Assembly: GCA_944320765.1 (NCBI GenBank)
Contig: CALUIS010000004.1
Coordinates: 93,143 to 157,142, forward strand
Origin: an uncultured Paraprevotella sp.
Lineage (GTDB): Bacteria > Bacteroidota > Bacteroidia > Bacteroidales > Bacteroidaceae
DNA length: 64,000 bases
Reading direction: 5' to 3'
Shown: piece after piece, positions 56,624-64,000 of the stretch
Layout of the letters: the number at the start of each line of letters is the position of its first letter
Numbering within the stretch: position 1 is the stretch's first letter
Position numbers and translations under genes: made by a program
The notes under the pieces: model-generated
Databases searched by the model: none
Seen by the model: only the letters and a program-made list of their open reading frames with translations
Told to the model about the DNA's origin: nothing

Positions 56624-59254
56624 ATGAAAACAGTGAAGCACATCTGTCTTACCTTATTAATAATATGTATGGGCGTTCTTTCCGTACAGGCCCAGACCGG
56701 GAAACAGGTCAAGCCTACGGTGGAATACACCCGTGTGCCCCGTTCCTATGTCATTGGAGGGATTGCCGTGGAGGGGGCAAAGAATTACGATGATTACATG
56801 CTGATCGGGCTGTCCGGGCTTTCCGTAGGGCAGAAGGTGGACATCCCGGGCGATGAGATTACTTCCGCCGTGAAGAGGTTCTGGCGCAACGGATTGTTTT
56901 CCAATGTGTCGATTGAGGCGGACAGCGTGGTGGATGGCAAGGTTTACCTGCGCATCAAGCTGACCCAGCGTCCCCGGGTGTCGCAAATCAACTATACGGG
57001 CGTGAAGAAGGGGGAGCGTGAGGATTTGGAGAGCCGTATCGGACTGCTGAAAGACAACCAGCTGACTCCGAATATGGTAGACCGGGCGAAATACCTGATC
57101 AAGAAGTATTTCGACGAGAAAGGTTACAAGAACGCCGAGGTGGAGATTTTGCAGCGTGACGATGTCACCGCACCGGACCGTACCATCGTGGACATCCACA
57201 TCGACAAGAAGGAGAAGGTGAAAATCCATTCCATTACGATTGAGGGCAATCAGGCATTGAGCACGAAAAAGATAAAGGGTACGATGTTCATTCCGGGCGT
57301 GTTCAAGAAGACCAACGAGAAAGGCCGTCCCGGCAGCTGGTTCCGTCCGAAGAAGTATATTGAAGAGAAGTATAAGGCGGATAAAGAAAACCTGATTAAG
57401 AAATACAATGAGCTGGGATACCGTGACGCGGTGATTTTGGCGGACAGCGTGTGGGCGCACGATGACAAGACGGTGAACATCTATGTGAAAGTGGAAGAGG
57501 GGCAGAAATATTATCTCCGCAACATTGAATGGGTCGGCAACACGATTTATTCCACCGACCGCCTGAACTATCTGCTCCGCATGAAGCGCGGCGACGTGTA
57601 CAACCAGACCAAGCTGGAGGAGCGGCTTTCCACCGACGAGGATGCCGTGGGCAACCTCTATTATAACAACGGCTATGTGTTTTATAGCTTGGATCCCGTG
57701 GAGGTGAACATCGACGGCGATTCCATCGACCTGGAGCTGCGTATCTCGGAAGGCCCACAGGCCACCATCCGGCATATCTCCATCAGCGGCAACGACCGGG
57801 TGTATGAGAGCGTGGTGCGCCGTGAGCTGCGGGTCAAGCCGGGCGATTTGTTCAGCAAGGAGGCTCTTGAACGCTCTTACCGTGAGATTGCCTCGATGGG
57901 GCATTTCGACCCGGAACAGATTAATCCGGGCGTGCATCCCTCGCCGACGGACGGTACGGTAGACATTGACTGGGGGCTGGTGTCGAAGTCGAACGACCAG
58001 GTCGAGTTCTCCTTGGGCTACGGACAGACGGGCGTGATAGGAAAAATCGGTCTGAAGTTCTCCAACTTTTGTCTGGCCAACCTCTTCTCCAAGGGCGGGC
58101 TGCGGCGCGGCGTGCTGCCTCAGGGCAACGGGGAGACGTTCAGCATCAGCGGGCAGACGAACGGGCAGTACTACCAGTCGTACAGCATCAACTACATGAA
58201 CCCTTGGTTCGGCGGCAAGCGTCCGAACGCCTTGTCGTTCTCGGCGTTCTTCTCCAAGCAGACGGACGTGAGCGACAACTACTATAACTCGTCGTACTAT
58301 AACAGCTATTACAACTATCTGTACGGTTACGGGACGAACGGGTACAATTATTACGAGAATTTCCTCGACCCGGACTCTTACGTGAAGTTGTTCGGCGTGT
58401 CCTTGGGATGGGGCAAGCGGCTCCGTTGGCCGGACGATTATTTCCAGTTGTCGGCGGACTTGTCTTACCAGCGTTATATCCTGAAGGACTGGAATTACTT
58501 CCTCATCGCGAACGGGACGTGCAACAACATCGCATTGAACCTCTCGTTGTCCCGCAACTCCACGGACAACCCGATTTATCCGCGCCGTGGTTCGGAGTTC
58601 CAGCTTTCCGTGGGGCTGACCCCGCCTTACTCGCTGTTCGACGACAAGGACTACAAGAACCTGGCCAACAACTACCAGAGCGCCAGCTACGACCGCGAGA
58701 TGCAGGAGAAATACAAGTGGATTGAGTACCACAAGTGGAAATTCAAACTCCGTACGTACACGGCCCTGAGCAGCGCGGTGAAGTGTCCGGTGCTGATGGC
58801 CCGTGTGGAGTTCGGCCTGCTGGGGGCTTATAACAAGTACAAGAAGTCGCCCTTCGAGACCTACTACGTGGGCGGCGACGGCATGTCCGGTTATTCCACG
58901 ACCTACGCTACGGAGACCATCGGGCTCCGCGGCTACGACAACGGTTCGCTGACCCCCAACGGCTACACGGGTTATGCCTACGACCGTTTCACGTTGGAAT
59001 TGCGCTATCCGCTCATGCTCCAAGGCTCGACGAACATCTATGCGCTGACCTTCATCGAGGGTGGTAACGCATGGTCGAGCGTGAAGGACTTCAACCCGTT
59101 CGATATGAAACGTTCGGCCGGTGTGGGTGTGCGTATCTTCCTGCCGATGGTCGGCCTGCTGGGTATCGACTGGGCTTACGGGTTCGATGATGTGTTCGGT
59201 TCCAAACAATATGGCGGAAGCCAGTTCCATTTCATTTTGGGACAGGAGTTCTAA
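56624..59254 (+). CDS. bamA: Outer-membrane assembly factor BamA
   Basis: 876 residues: signal peptide (cleaved after VQA), periplasmic POTRA domains in the first ~430 residues (e.g. 'HSITIEGNQALSTKKIKGTM', 'IRHISISGNDRVYESVVRRELRVKPGD'), and a barrel of ~440 residues ending in aromatic F. A Tyr/Asn-rich loop (about residues 544-575, around 58270-58350) is unusual in composition. It folds outer-membrane proteins; the three Skp-like chaperones follow. Confidence 0.97.
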   Translation: MKTVKHICLTLLIICMGVLSVQAQTGKQVKPTVEYTRVPRSYVIGGIAVEGAKNYDDYMLIGLSGLSVGQKVDIPGDEITSAVKRFWRNGLFSNVSIEADSVVDGKVYLRIKLTQRPRVSQINYTGVKKGEREDLESRIGLLKDNQLTPNMVDRAKYLIKKYFDEKGYKNAEVEILQRDDVTAPDRTIVDIHIDKKEKVKIHSITIEGNQALSTKKIKGTMFIPGVFKKTNEKGRPGSWFRPKKYIEEKYKADKENLIKKYNELGYRDAVILADSVWAHDDKTVNIYVKVEEGQKYYLRNIEWVGNTIYSTDRLNYLLRMKRGDVYNQTKLEERLSTDEDAVGNLYYNNGYVFYSLDPVEVNIDGDSIDLELRISEGPQATIRHISISGNDRVYESVVRRELRVKPGDLFSKEALERSYREIASMGHFDPEQINPGVHPSPTDGTVDIDWGLVSKSNDQVEFSLGYGQTGVIGKIGLKFSNFCLANLFSKGGLRRGVLPQGNGETFSISGQTNGQYYQSYSINYMNPWFGGKRPNALSFSAFFSKQTDVSDNYYNSSYYNSYYNYLYGYGTNGYNYYENFLDPDSYVKLFGVSLGWGKRLRWPDDYFQLSADLSYQRYILKDWNYFLIANGTCNNIALNLSLSRNSTDNPIYPRRGSEFQLSVGLTPPYSLFDDKDYKNLANNYQSASYDREMQEKYKWIEYHKWKFKLRTYTALSSAVKCPVLMARVEFGLLGAYNKYKKSPFETYYVGGDGMSGYSTTYATETIGLRGYDNGSLTPNGYTGYAYDRFTLELRYPLMLQGSTNIYALTFIEGGNAWSSVKDFNPFDMKRSAGVGVRIFLPMVGLLGIDWAYGFDDVFGSKQYGGSQFHFILGQEF

Positions 59255-59272
59255 CTAAAAAAACAGAAAGAG

Positions 59273-59788
59273 ATGAAAAAGTCATTCATGTTGTTGTGCC
59301 TGCTCATGACAATGGGCGCACAAGCTATGGCGCAGAAGTTCGCGCTGGTTGATATGGAGTACATTCTGAAGAACATTCCGGCTTACGAGCGTGCCAGCGA
59401 GCAGCTGAACCAGGTCTCCAAGAAATGGCAGGCCGAGGTGGATGCCTTGACCGAAGAGGCGCAGACCTTGTATAAGAATTACCAGAGCGAGGCCGTGTTC
59501 CTGAGCGCGGAGCAGAAGACGAAGAAAGAAGAGGAAATCGTGGCCAAGGAGAAAGAGGCCGCCGAGCTGAAAAAGAAATATTTCGGTCCGGAAGGAGAAC
59601 TGTTCAAGAAACGCGAGAGCCTGATGGCCCCCATCCAGGACGAAATCTACAACGCGGTGAAGGACATTTCGGACAGCAAGGGCTATTCGCTGATTCTGGA
59701 CCGCGCGTCCGACACGGGCATCATCTTCGCCTCTCCGAAGGTGGATATCAGCAATGAAGTCCTGGCGAAATTAGGATATTCCAACTAA
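59273..59788 (+). CDS. Skp/OmpH-family periplasmic chaperone (first of three)
   Basis: 171 residues with a signal peptide (cleaved near AMA) and the Skp pattern: 'FALVDMEYILKNIPAYERA' then a long helix pair. It carries unfolded outer-membrane proteins through the periplasm. It follows bamA by 18 nt. Confidence 0.9.
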   Translation: MKKSFMLLCLLMTMGAQAMAQKFALVDMEYILKNIPAYERASEQLNQVSKKWQAEVDALTEEAQTLYKNYQSEAVFLSAEQKTKKEEEIVAKEKEAAELKKKYFGPEGELFKKRESLMAPIQDEIYNAVKDISDSKGYSLILDRASDTGIIFASPKVDISNEVLAKLGYSN

Positions 59789-59794
59789 CATTCG

Positions 59795-59802
59795 TATTTT
59801 TG
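59795..59802 (+). promoter_or_regulatory. -7 box before the second Skp-like gene
   Basis: TATTTTTG, matching TAnnTTTG, 44 nt before the start at 59847. It may give the second gene its own expression. Confidence 0.45.
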
Positions 59803-59846
59803 CAGACTGTAGAATTTAGAATCATAATAAAATAAGAAAAACAAAG

Positions 59847-60344
59847 ATGAAGAAAGTTATTTTGATGACGTTGCTGCTCATTCCGATGAGCGTTCTCGCA
59901 CAGAAGTTCGGCCATTTCGATTCAAGTGCCATCATCCAGCTCATGCCGGAGTACACTACGGCGCAGACCGAGCTGCAGCAGCTGCAGACCCAGTATGAGA
60001 ACGACTTGAAGCGCATGCAGGACGAGTTGCAGAAAAAGACAGAGGAGTACGACAAGGAAAAGGCGAACCTGCTGGACAATGTACGCCAGCGCCGCGAGGC
60101 CGAGCTGCAGGACTTGTACAACCGCATCCAGCAGAGCTATCAGGACAACCAGCGTTCCTTGCAGGAGACCTCACAGCAGAAGATGCAGGCCATTTCCGAC
60201 AAGATGCTGGGTGTGATCAAGCAGATTGGCACGGAAGGCGGCTATGTCTACATCATGGACATTTCCGCAGGCATCCCTTATATCAGCACGACGCTGAGTA
60301 CGGACGTGACGGCCGAGATCAAGCAGAAGCTGGGGCTGAAATGA
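59847..60344 (+). CDS. Skp/OmpH-family periplasmic chaperone (second of three)
   Basis: 165 residues with a signal peptide and 'FGHFDSSAIIQLMPEYTTAQTELQQLQTQYENDLKRMQDE'-type helices. Same family as the first copy but clearly diverged. A -7 box in front and a hairpin behind suggest it can be transcribed alone. Confidence 0.9.
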   Translation: MKKVILMTLLLIPMSVLAQKFGHFDSSAIIQLMPEYTTAQTELQQLQTQYENDLKRMQDELQKKTEEYDKEKANLLDNVRQRREAELQDLYNRIQQSYQDNQRSLQETSQQKMQAISDKMLGVIKQIGTEGGYVYIMDISAGIPYISTTLSTDVTAEIKQKLGLK

Positions 60345-60350
60345 TAAAGT

Positions 60351-60374
60351 AGAGACGCGATGAATCGCGTCTCT
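60351..60374 (+). terminator. Palindromic hairpin after the second Skp-like gene
   Basis: AGAGACGCGA-TGAA-TCGCGTCTCT, a perfect 10-bp stem, 6 nt after the stop. There is no clear T-run, so it may be a dispersed palindrome. It shares the ACGCGA/TCGCGT core with elements A and B. Confidence 0.65.
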
Positions 60375-60399
60375 ATATCGTTTTCGTGCATAATGTGAT

Positions 60400-60972
60400 A
60401 TGAGACAATTCAGCAAGCTGTTTTTTGCAGTGGCCTTTTTTTTATGGCTGGTCGCGGCGGGGGCATCGGCACAGACCGTGCAGCCCGTAGCGCAGACCGC
60501 GTCCGTCCGGTTCGGTTATCTCAGCTATAATGCCATCTTTCAGGCCATGCCGGACTACAAGGTCGCGCAGCAGAAGCTGGCGGACCTGAAAGCCAAGTAC
60601 GACCAGGAGGCGCGGCGGGGCGAGGAAGAGTTCCAGCGCCTGTTTGCGGAGTTCCTGCAGGGAAGGAAGGACTTTCCGGAGAATATCCTGAAGAAGCGGC
60701 AATACGAGCTGCAGGACCTGTTGGAGAAGAACATCCGTTTCAAGGAGGAGGCGCAACAGCTCCTGAAACAGGCGGAGAAGGACTTGCAGGCCGATATGGT
60801 CTACCTGCTCAACGAGGCCATCCGGGCCGTGGGCGTGGAGCGTGGTTATGCCTGTATCATCAACACTGACGGCTATGTGTGTCCTTTCATCAGTCCGGCC
60901 ATGGCCGATGACGTGACGAACCTGGTGAAGGAGAAGCTGCAGTTGCCTTTGAACGTGGAGCCTGAACCATGA
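60400..60972 (+). CDS. Skp/OmpH-family periplasmic chaperone (third of three)
   Basis: 190 residues with a signal peptide (AVAFFLWLVAAGASA) and 'VRFGYLSYNAIFQAMPDYKVAQQKLADLKAKYDQEA', the Skp helix pattern. It ends in an ATGA overlap with murI (60969-60972). Confidence 0.88.
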   Translation: MRQFSKLFFAVAFFLWLVAAGASAQTVQPVAQTASVRFGYLSYNAIFQAMPDYKVAQQKLADLKAKYDQEARRGEEEFQRLFAEFLQGRKDFPENILKKRQYELQDLLEKNIRFKEEAQQLLKQAEKDLQADMVYLLNEAIRAVGVERGYACIINTDGYVCPFISPAMADDVTNLVKEKLQLPLNVEPEP

Positions 60973-61826
60973 TGGGAACGCCCGTTGCAGACATGCCCGG
61001 CCCTATCGGGGTCTTCGATTCAGGCTATGGAGGTCTGACCATCCTGCATGAGATACGGCAGCTGATGCCGCAGTACGACTATCTCTATTTGGGCGACAAT
61101 GCCCGCACGCCCTACGGGACGCGTTCTTTCGAGGTGGTGTACGAGTTCACCCGCGAGGCCGTGCAGAAGTTGTTCGGCATGGGATGCCATCTGGTGATCC
61201 TGGCCTGCAACACGGCTTCCGCCAAGGCGTTGAAGACCATCCAGCAGAACGACCTGCCGAAGATGGAAGGGCAGATGCGCCGCGTGTTGGGGGTCATCCG
61301 CCCCACGGCGGAGTGCATCGGCCAGATTACGCACACCCGCCATGTGGGCATCCTGGCCACCTCCGGGACTATCAGTTCCGGTTCTTATCCCTTGGAAATC
61401 CAGAAACTTTATCCCGACATCGTGGTGAGCGGCGAGGCATGTCCGATGTGGGTGCCTTTGGTAGAGAACTATGAGTTCGATTCTCCGGGGGCCGACTATT
61501 TCGTGCAGAAGCGCATCGGCAACCTGCTCCGGAAGGACCCGCAGATAGACACCATCATCCTGGGCTGCACCCATTATCCCTTGTTGCTGAACAAGATTCT
61601 GAAATACACGCCCCGTACCGTGCGCATCGTGCCGCAAGGGGAGTACGTGGCCTACAGCCTGAAGAGTTATCTTCACCGTCATGCCGATATGGAAGCCTTG
61701 TGCACGCAGGGCGGCACCTGCCGTTTCCTGACGACGGAAAGCCCGGAGAAGTTCGTGGAGTCCGCTTCCATCTTCCTCCGCAAGCCCGTGGAGGCCGAGC
61801 GGGTGGTGCTGGAGCCTTCTGGCTGA
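60969..61826 (+). CDS. murI: Glutamate racemase
   Basis: 285 residues with the two catalytic-cysteine motifs 'ILACNTASAKAL' and 'ILGCTHYPLLL' and the N-terminal 'IGVFDSGYGGLTI'. It supplies D-glutamate for peptidoglycan. Its start overlaps the third Skp-like gene. A start at 61002 is less likely. Confidence 0.97.
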   Translation: MMGTPVADMPGPIGVFDSGYGGLTILHEIRQLMPQYDYLYLGDNARTPYGTRSFEVVYEFTREAVQKLFGMGCHLVILACNTASAKALKTIQQNDLPKMEGQMRRVLGVIRPTAECIGQITHTRHVGILATSGTISSGSYPLEIQKLYPDIVVSGEACPMWVPLVENYEFDSPGADYFVQKRIGNLLRKDPQIDTIILGCTHYPLLLNKILKYTPRTVRIVPQGEYVAYSLKSYLHRHADMEALCTQGGTCRFLTTESPEKFVESASIFLRKPVEAERVVLEPSG

Positions 61827-62097
61827 GGGAGGGCAGGAAAGGGGCACGGCCGGATCCTTCCGCTTTTGCGGTCTTGCGGTCCGCTGTGCGGCAGGCGGTC
61901 AGATTCCAGGCCTCGTCTGTAGGTTTCTTTGCTGGAAGAGAATGAACGGGCTGCGGTCGGGTGGGTGCGGGCGCGGCCTCATCTCTTTCCCTCTACGGCA
62001 AGTTTTTCCTGATTTTGCCTTTCAGGTGTTCACAGGCACTGGTTTCCAGCCTGTTCGGGTGAAGGGCGCGGCTGTCGGAAGTGCCTGAGGCTTTCAC
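61827..62097. other. Non-coding gap after murI
   Basis: No gene is supported on either strand. A short TTTCTTTGCTGGAAGA stretch (near 61924) resembles part of element B, too weak to call a copy. Confidence 0.5.
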
Positions 62098-62121
62098 CTC
62101 CGCATGGGGCGGAGATTTTTT
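62098..62121 (+). terminator. Terminator hairpin downstream of murI
   Basis: CTCCGC (62098-62103), ATGGG, GCGGAG (62109-62114), then ATTTTTT. It lies ~270 nt after murI. Confidence 0.7.
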
Positions 62122-62132
62122 ATAGAGAAAGA

Positions 62133-62199
62133 GTTTGTGCAGGCGTTGACCTGCACAAACTGACGGAAACCTGCACAAACCTGCACAAACCTGCGCGCC
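62133..62199 (+). repeat. Iteron-like cluster upstream of the VapE-like gene
   Basis: GTTTGTGCAGG (62133-62143) and CCTGCACAAAC (62150-62160) form a perfect 11-bp inverted repeat with a 6-nt spacer. The unit CCTGCACAAA also occurs directly at 62170 and 62180, and partly at 62190. The phase of the last units is exactly 10 bp. Confidence 0.9.
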
Positions 62200-62215
62200 G
62201 TCCGGGGGAAAGTCC

Positions 62216-62223
62216 TATTTTTG
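62216..62223 (+). promoter_or_regulatory. -7 box of the VapE-like gene
   Basis: TATTTTTG, 22 nt before the start at 62245. No -33 TTTG at the right distance, and the repeat cluster ends just upstream, so a bound protein may be needed. Confidence 0.5.
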
Positions 62224-62244
62224 CTTCCGCTAAAACAAATAAGG

Positions 62245-63528
62245 ATGGAAAAGGTTGGTTTAAGTATGGCCGTGAGACAGGCGGCGGAACGGTGGAGACG
62301 GCGGTGGAGGCATCCGCATCCTGCCGGGCGGGCGGTGGCGTCCTTGCCGGCAGCATCGGAAAGTGAGGTGCGGACGGAAGGCGTTCGTGAGCCGGCGGCT
62401 TTGGGGATGGAGGAGCGTTTGCAGGATTTCCTGTACGGACGGTATGATTTCCGTTTCAATCTTCTGACAGAGGTTACGGAGTTCCGGGAAAAGGGCGGCG
62501 TGTTCCGTCCCGTTACGGACCGTGCGCTGAACGCCCTTTGCATCGCGGCGCACCGCGAGGGCGTCGCCTGTTGGGACCGTGACGTGAAGCGTTTCGTGCA
62601 TTCCGACCTGGTGGCGGCCTACCATCCGTTCCATGACTATCTCGCGGGTTTGCCGGACTGGGACGGCGAGGAGCGTGTCGGGAGGCTGGCCGGACGGGTG
62701 TCTTCCGCGCCGTTCTGGCGTGAGGCGTTCCACCGCTGGATGCTCGGGATGGTGGCCCAGTGGTCGGGGATGGCGTGCGGGCTTCATGCCCATTGTGTCG
62801 CTCCCCTTCTGGTCAGCGACCGGCAGGGGATGGGCAAGTCCGCCTTCTGCCGCGCCATCGTGCCTCCGGAACTCCGTGCCTATTATTCGGATAATGTGGA
62901 TCTGGCCCAGCCCGGGAAGGTGGAGCGGCAGTTGGGCGAGATGGCCTTGCTCAATCTGGACGAGTTCGACCGCATCACGCCGAAGAGGATGCCGTTGCTG
63001 AAGAATCTCATGCAGAGCGGGTCGCTCACCCTGCGTAAGGCCTATCACAAGCACGCGTGTGAGCAGCCCCGTACGGCTTCTTTCATCGGCACGTCCAACT
63101 CTCATGAACTGCTGACCGACCCCTCCGGCAGCCGCCGTTTCATCTGTGTGCTGGTCACCCGTCCCATCGACAGCGCGGATATCGACCACGCGCAGGTCTA
63201 TGCCCAGCTGAGGGCGGAGCTTGCGCGGGGCGAGCGTTACTGGTTCGATGGGGAGGAGGAGGAGGCTCTCCGGCGTAATAATGCGGGATATTACCGGATC
63301 AGCCCGGCGGAGGAAGTGTTCCGCCGCTGTTTCCGCGCCGCCCGGTCCGGCGAGGAGGGCCAGCTCCGTTCCTTGCCGGAGTTGCTGGCTTGTCTGAAAA
63401 GGCGTTTCCCGGGTGTGACGGCCGGCGTCAACTTGTCCAATTTCGCCCGTGCGCTGGCCGCAGCCGGCGTGCAGAAGCAGCACACCCGTTTCGGCAACCG
63501 CTACCGGGTGGTGGAGGTGGAAAGGTGA
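62245..63528 (+). CDS. VapE/DUF3874-like P-loop ATPase
   Basis: 427 residues. Residues ~140-290 hold a helicase-like P-loop core: Walker A 'VSDRQGMGKSAFCRAI', Walker B 'LLNLDEFD', and a sensor-like 'ASFIGTSN' followed by 'SGSRRF'. These match the virulence-associated protein E group found in phages, islands and satellites, and here without the N-terminal primase-like domain. The frame begins at an ATG after a -7 box. Neighbouring mobile genes may lie outside the window. Confidence 0.75.
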   Translation: MEKVGLSMAVRQAAERWRRRWRHPHPAGRAVASLPAASESEVRTEGVREPAALGMEERLQDFLYGRYDFRFNLLTEVTEFREKGGVFRPVTDRALNALCIAAHREGVACWDRDVKRFVHSDLVAAYHPFHDYLAGLPDWDGEERVGRLAGRVSSAPFWREAFHRWMLGMVAQWSGMACGLHAHCVAPLLVSDRQGMGKSAFCRAIVPPELRAYYSDNVDLAQPGKVERQLGEMALLNLDEFDRITPKRMPLLKNLMQSGSLTLRKAYHKHACEQPRTASFIGTSNSHELLTDPSGSRRFICVLVTRPIDSADIDHAQVYAQLRAELARGERYWFDGEEEEALRRNNAGYYRISPAEEVFRRCFRAARSGEEGQLRSLPELLACLKRRFPGVTAGVNLSNFARALAAAGVQKQHTRFGNRYRVVEVER

Positions 63529-63641
63529 GTCCGGTTTTTCGCATGAATCTTCTGTCCTCTTTCTGACTTGTTGATTTCCAGCCGGATGTTTCGGCCTTTC
63601 CTGCTGATTCTTCGTCCGGCGGATAATTTCTTTATAAAAAG

Positions 63642-63673
63642 TTTGTCTTGTTTAAATTTATTTCATACCTTTG
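63642..63673 (+). promoter_or_regulatory. Strong promoter without an ORF behind it
   Basis: TTTG (63642-63645) and TACCTTTG (63666-63673), 20 nt apart, exact consensus. The plus strand after it holds no credible ORF. Confidence 0.8.
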
Positions 63674-63679
63674 CTTGCG

Positions 63680-63958
63680 ATGTCAGTCGGAATATTGGAT
63701 TTGACCTATAGCGGTTGATGTGAAATGTTTTCGTTCTGCATCCACACCTTGAACTCACGCCGTGCCTTCGACAGAAGGCGGAGGGGAGGGGAGGTGTGTA
63801 CATAGAAGGCGTTTACTTGACGCTTTGTTCTTGACGGACTGGAATCTCGCAAATTACCAATTGTAGTCATGAACATGGCAACGGTAGATGACCCGGGTAT
63901 GGTTTTTGTATAGCCCGAGTTGTAGAAGGTGTGTCGAAATGCACACCTTCTTTCTTTT
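63680..63958 (+). ncRNA. Candidate structured RNA (~280 nt) ending in a terminator
   Basis: It begins just after the promoter and ends at the terminator at 63925-63958, with no plus-strand gene. Internal structure includes GCCTTC-gaca-GAAGGC (63764-63779). The short sequence CACACCTT occurs at 63743 and 63942, and its complement at 63792 and 63926, so alternative foldings are possible. A minus-strand open frame (63706-63981) covers the same region and is taken as a shadow. The class of RNA is unknown. Confidence 0.5.
63925..63958 (+). terminator. Terminator of the candidate RNA
   Basis: GAAGGTGTG (63925-63933) pairs with CACACCTTC (63942-63950), followed by TTTCTTTT. Confidence 0.88.
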
Positions 63959-63963
63959 ACGCA

Positions 63964-63995
63964 CAAAGCCCCGACTTTCACAAGCTGGGGCTTTG
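63964..63995. terminator. Second hairpin at the window end
   Basis: CAAAGCCCC (63964-63972) pairs exactly with GGGGCTTTG (63987-63995). It may terminate a transcript from either side or belong to the next element. Confidence 0.65.
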
Positions 63996-64000
63996 TTATT

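Noticed and set aside
56657..59230. 857-residue minus-strand open frame opposite bamA
   Set aside because: Shadow of bamA with valine/arginine-rich composition and no motif.
62150..62199. CRISPR-like array
   Set aside because: Units are 10 bp with no spacers of constant length and no cas genes.
63706..63981. 91-residue minus-strand frame over the candidate RNA
   Set aside because: It crosses two strong hairpins and lies opposite a consensus promoter and terminator; no family recognised. Kept as possible but not called.

Overview
The window is chromosomal DNA from a fairly GC-rich member of the Bacteroidales (Bacteroidota). The evidence is a SusD-type outer-membrane protein with its lipoprotein partners, BspA-type repeat proteins, a seven-gene V/A-type ATPase operon with a DUF2764 gene, tandem Skp/OmpH genes after bamA, and many promoters of the Bacteroidetes type (-33 TTTG, -7 TAnnTTTG, about 19-20 nt apart). 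There is no rRNA operon, CRISPR array or complete insertion sequence.

Layout. 1-8901 (+): end of a SusC/D-type locus: SusD C-terminus, an HExxH lipoprotein, a DUF4302 lipoprotein, then three secreted proteins (PKD-like, RCC1-like interrupted by an amber codon, BspA-like) that share a C-terminal cassette. 9539-12023 (-): flippase and glycosyltransferase. 12252-19706 (+): V/A-ATPase operon E-DUF2764-A-B-D-I-K whose rotor subunit keeps the residues expected of a Na+ site. 19818-24480 (-): dnaE, trxA and a small acidic protein. 24670-26395 (+): psd-pssA phosphatidylethanolamine synthesis and a DUF4834 protein. 26404-28315 (-): tadA and an AlbA_2/Schlafen-type regulator. 28316-30757: an AT-rich island with a broken HEPN-like gene, a HSDR_N-type nuclease, a structured element and a small ORF. 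30794-35810 (+): yraN, birA, pyrH, frr, rsgA, nfeD, floA. 36456-42029 (-): GH95 fucosidase, class I fumarase, hflX. 42191-46523: secreted protein, coiled-coil lipoprotein, rsmI, tdk, AI-2E permease. 46588-47242: tRNA-Lys, tRNA-Leu, tRNA-Gly and a 6S-like RNA candidate. 47258-52486 (-): CxxC lipoprotein, argH, SRPBCC protein, pyrE, comF, recX, prmC. 52545-61826 (+): ribD, DUF6242 lipoprotein, DUF6089 protein, uppS, bamA, three Skp/OmpH proteins, murI (an envelope-biogenesis run). 62133-63528: repeats, promoter and a VapE-like P-loop ATPase. 63642-64000: a strong promoter with no ORF, ending in a terminator (candidate ncRNA).

Most genes are housekeeping. The points that deserve follow-up are (a) a ~400-bp intergenic repeat present twice, each time between convergent genes; (b) the AT-rich island with HEPN-like and PD-(D/E)XK-like proteins beside a Schlafen-type gene carrying an 11-bp tandem repeat; (c) the repeat array upstream of the VapE-like gene and the orphan transcript that follows it; and (d) several RNA hairpins placed on start codons or signal-peptide codons. 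Function calls rest on motif and family recognition by eye; no database search was run.
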